From Fischerella sp. (GTDB lineage: Bacteria > Cyanobacteriota > Cyanobacteriia > Cyanobacteriales > Nostocaceae): a stretch of 13,689 nucleotides of DNA. The position numbers and the translations under genes are program-made. The stretch covers positions 1-13,689 of the forward strand of contig JANZYY010000072.1 of assembly GCA_026419705.1 (NCBI GenBank), given 5' to 3'. The notes beneath the pieces are model-generated. The model did not search any database. It saw only the letters and a program-made list of their open reading frames with translations, and was not told the DNA's origin. Every line of letters begins with the position of its first letter. Position 1 is the first letter of the stretch. Shown piece by piece: positions 13,673 through 13,689 of the stretch.

Positions 13673-13689
13673 CTGTCTCTTATACACAT
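13673..13689 (+). other. Tn5/Nextera mosaic-end adapter, non-genomic
   Basis: CTGTCTCTTATACACAT is identical to the first 17 bases of the 19-bp Tn5 mosaic end used in Nextera libraries. It interrupts the thioredoxin reductase gene exactly after the conserved ATGATAKRLGLP, and the codons it would add (LSLIH) do not fit the family. Confidence 0.95.

Noticed and set aside
1..13689. tRNA, rRNA or riboswitch genes
   Set aside because: I saw no cloverleaf, CCA-type end or conserved aptamer core on either strand by reading; a covariance-model search was not possible here.

Overview
The window reads as chromosomal DNA of a filamentous, heterocyst-forming type cyanobacterium (Nostocales, Nostoc/Anabaena-like). 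The evidence is thirteen copies of the octamer GCGATCGC (HIP1), a dispersed palindromic repeat typical of Nostoc, heptamer-type tandem repeats, a cyanobacterial GspH-like type IV pilin and a plant/cyanobacterial-style thioredoxin reductase N-terminus. The taxonomic call is inference from these signatures. The last 17 bases match the Tn5/Nextera mosaic-end adapter and are not genomic, so the right edge is an assembly or contig end.

Layout. (1) 1-2787, plus: the 3' part of a very large polytopic membrane protein, open at the left edge. (2) 2788-3433: a decayed intergenic stretch with a dispersed palindromic repeat, a C-terminal remnant of an Rpn/DUF2887-type nuclease and two stem-loops. (3) 3434-9347, plus: a probable operon of a small membrane-anchored TPR protein, a 1275-residue multi-module protein (methyltransferase, FkbM methyltransferase, GT2-like transferase, GT4-type transferase, accessory domain) and a TPR plus GT41 (OGT/SPINDLY-like) protein. 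The last two genes meet at a run of nine T with a TTGA overlap, and a -1 shift there would fuse them into one protein of about 1830 residues. (4) 9344-10134: a REP/RAYT cassette, one Y1 (HUH) transposase gene flanked by five 22-23 nt hairpins that each carry a 5' GTAG. (5) 10139-12361, minus: a second, canonical TPR-GT41 glycosyltransferase. (6) 12517-13047, minus: a type IV pilin-like gene with a strong Shine-Dalgarno, separated from the GT41 gene by an 11-bp stem-loop. (7) 13292 onward, plus: the first 127 codons of thioredoxin reductase, divergent from the pilin gene.

How the genes may work together. The central theme is glycan or glycoprotein modification: two methyltransferase modules and four glycosyltransferase modules (two of them GT41 with TPR arms, the class that modifies protein Ser/Thr in OGT) lie beside a type IV pilin. 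A plausible reading is a pilin or cell-surface glycosylation locus linked to gliding motility. This is inferred from neighbourhood and family, not shown by the sequence. The REP/RAYT cassette fills the gap between the two convergent GT41 genes almost exactly and supplies the stop codon of one of them.
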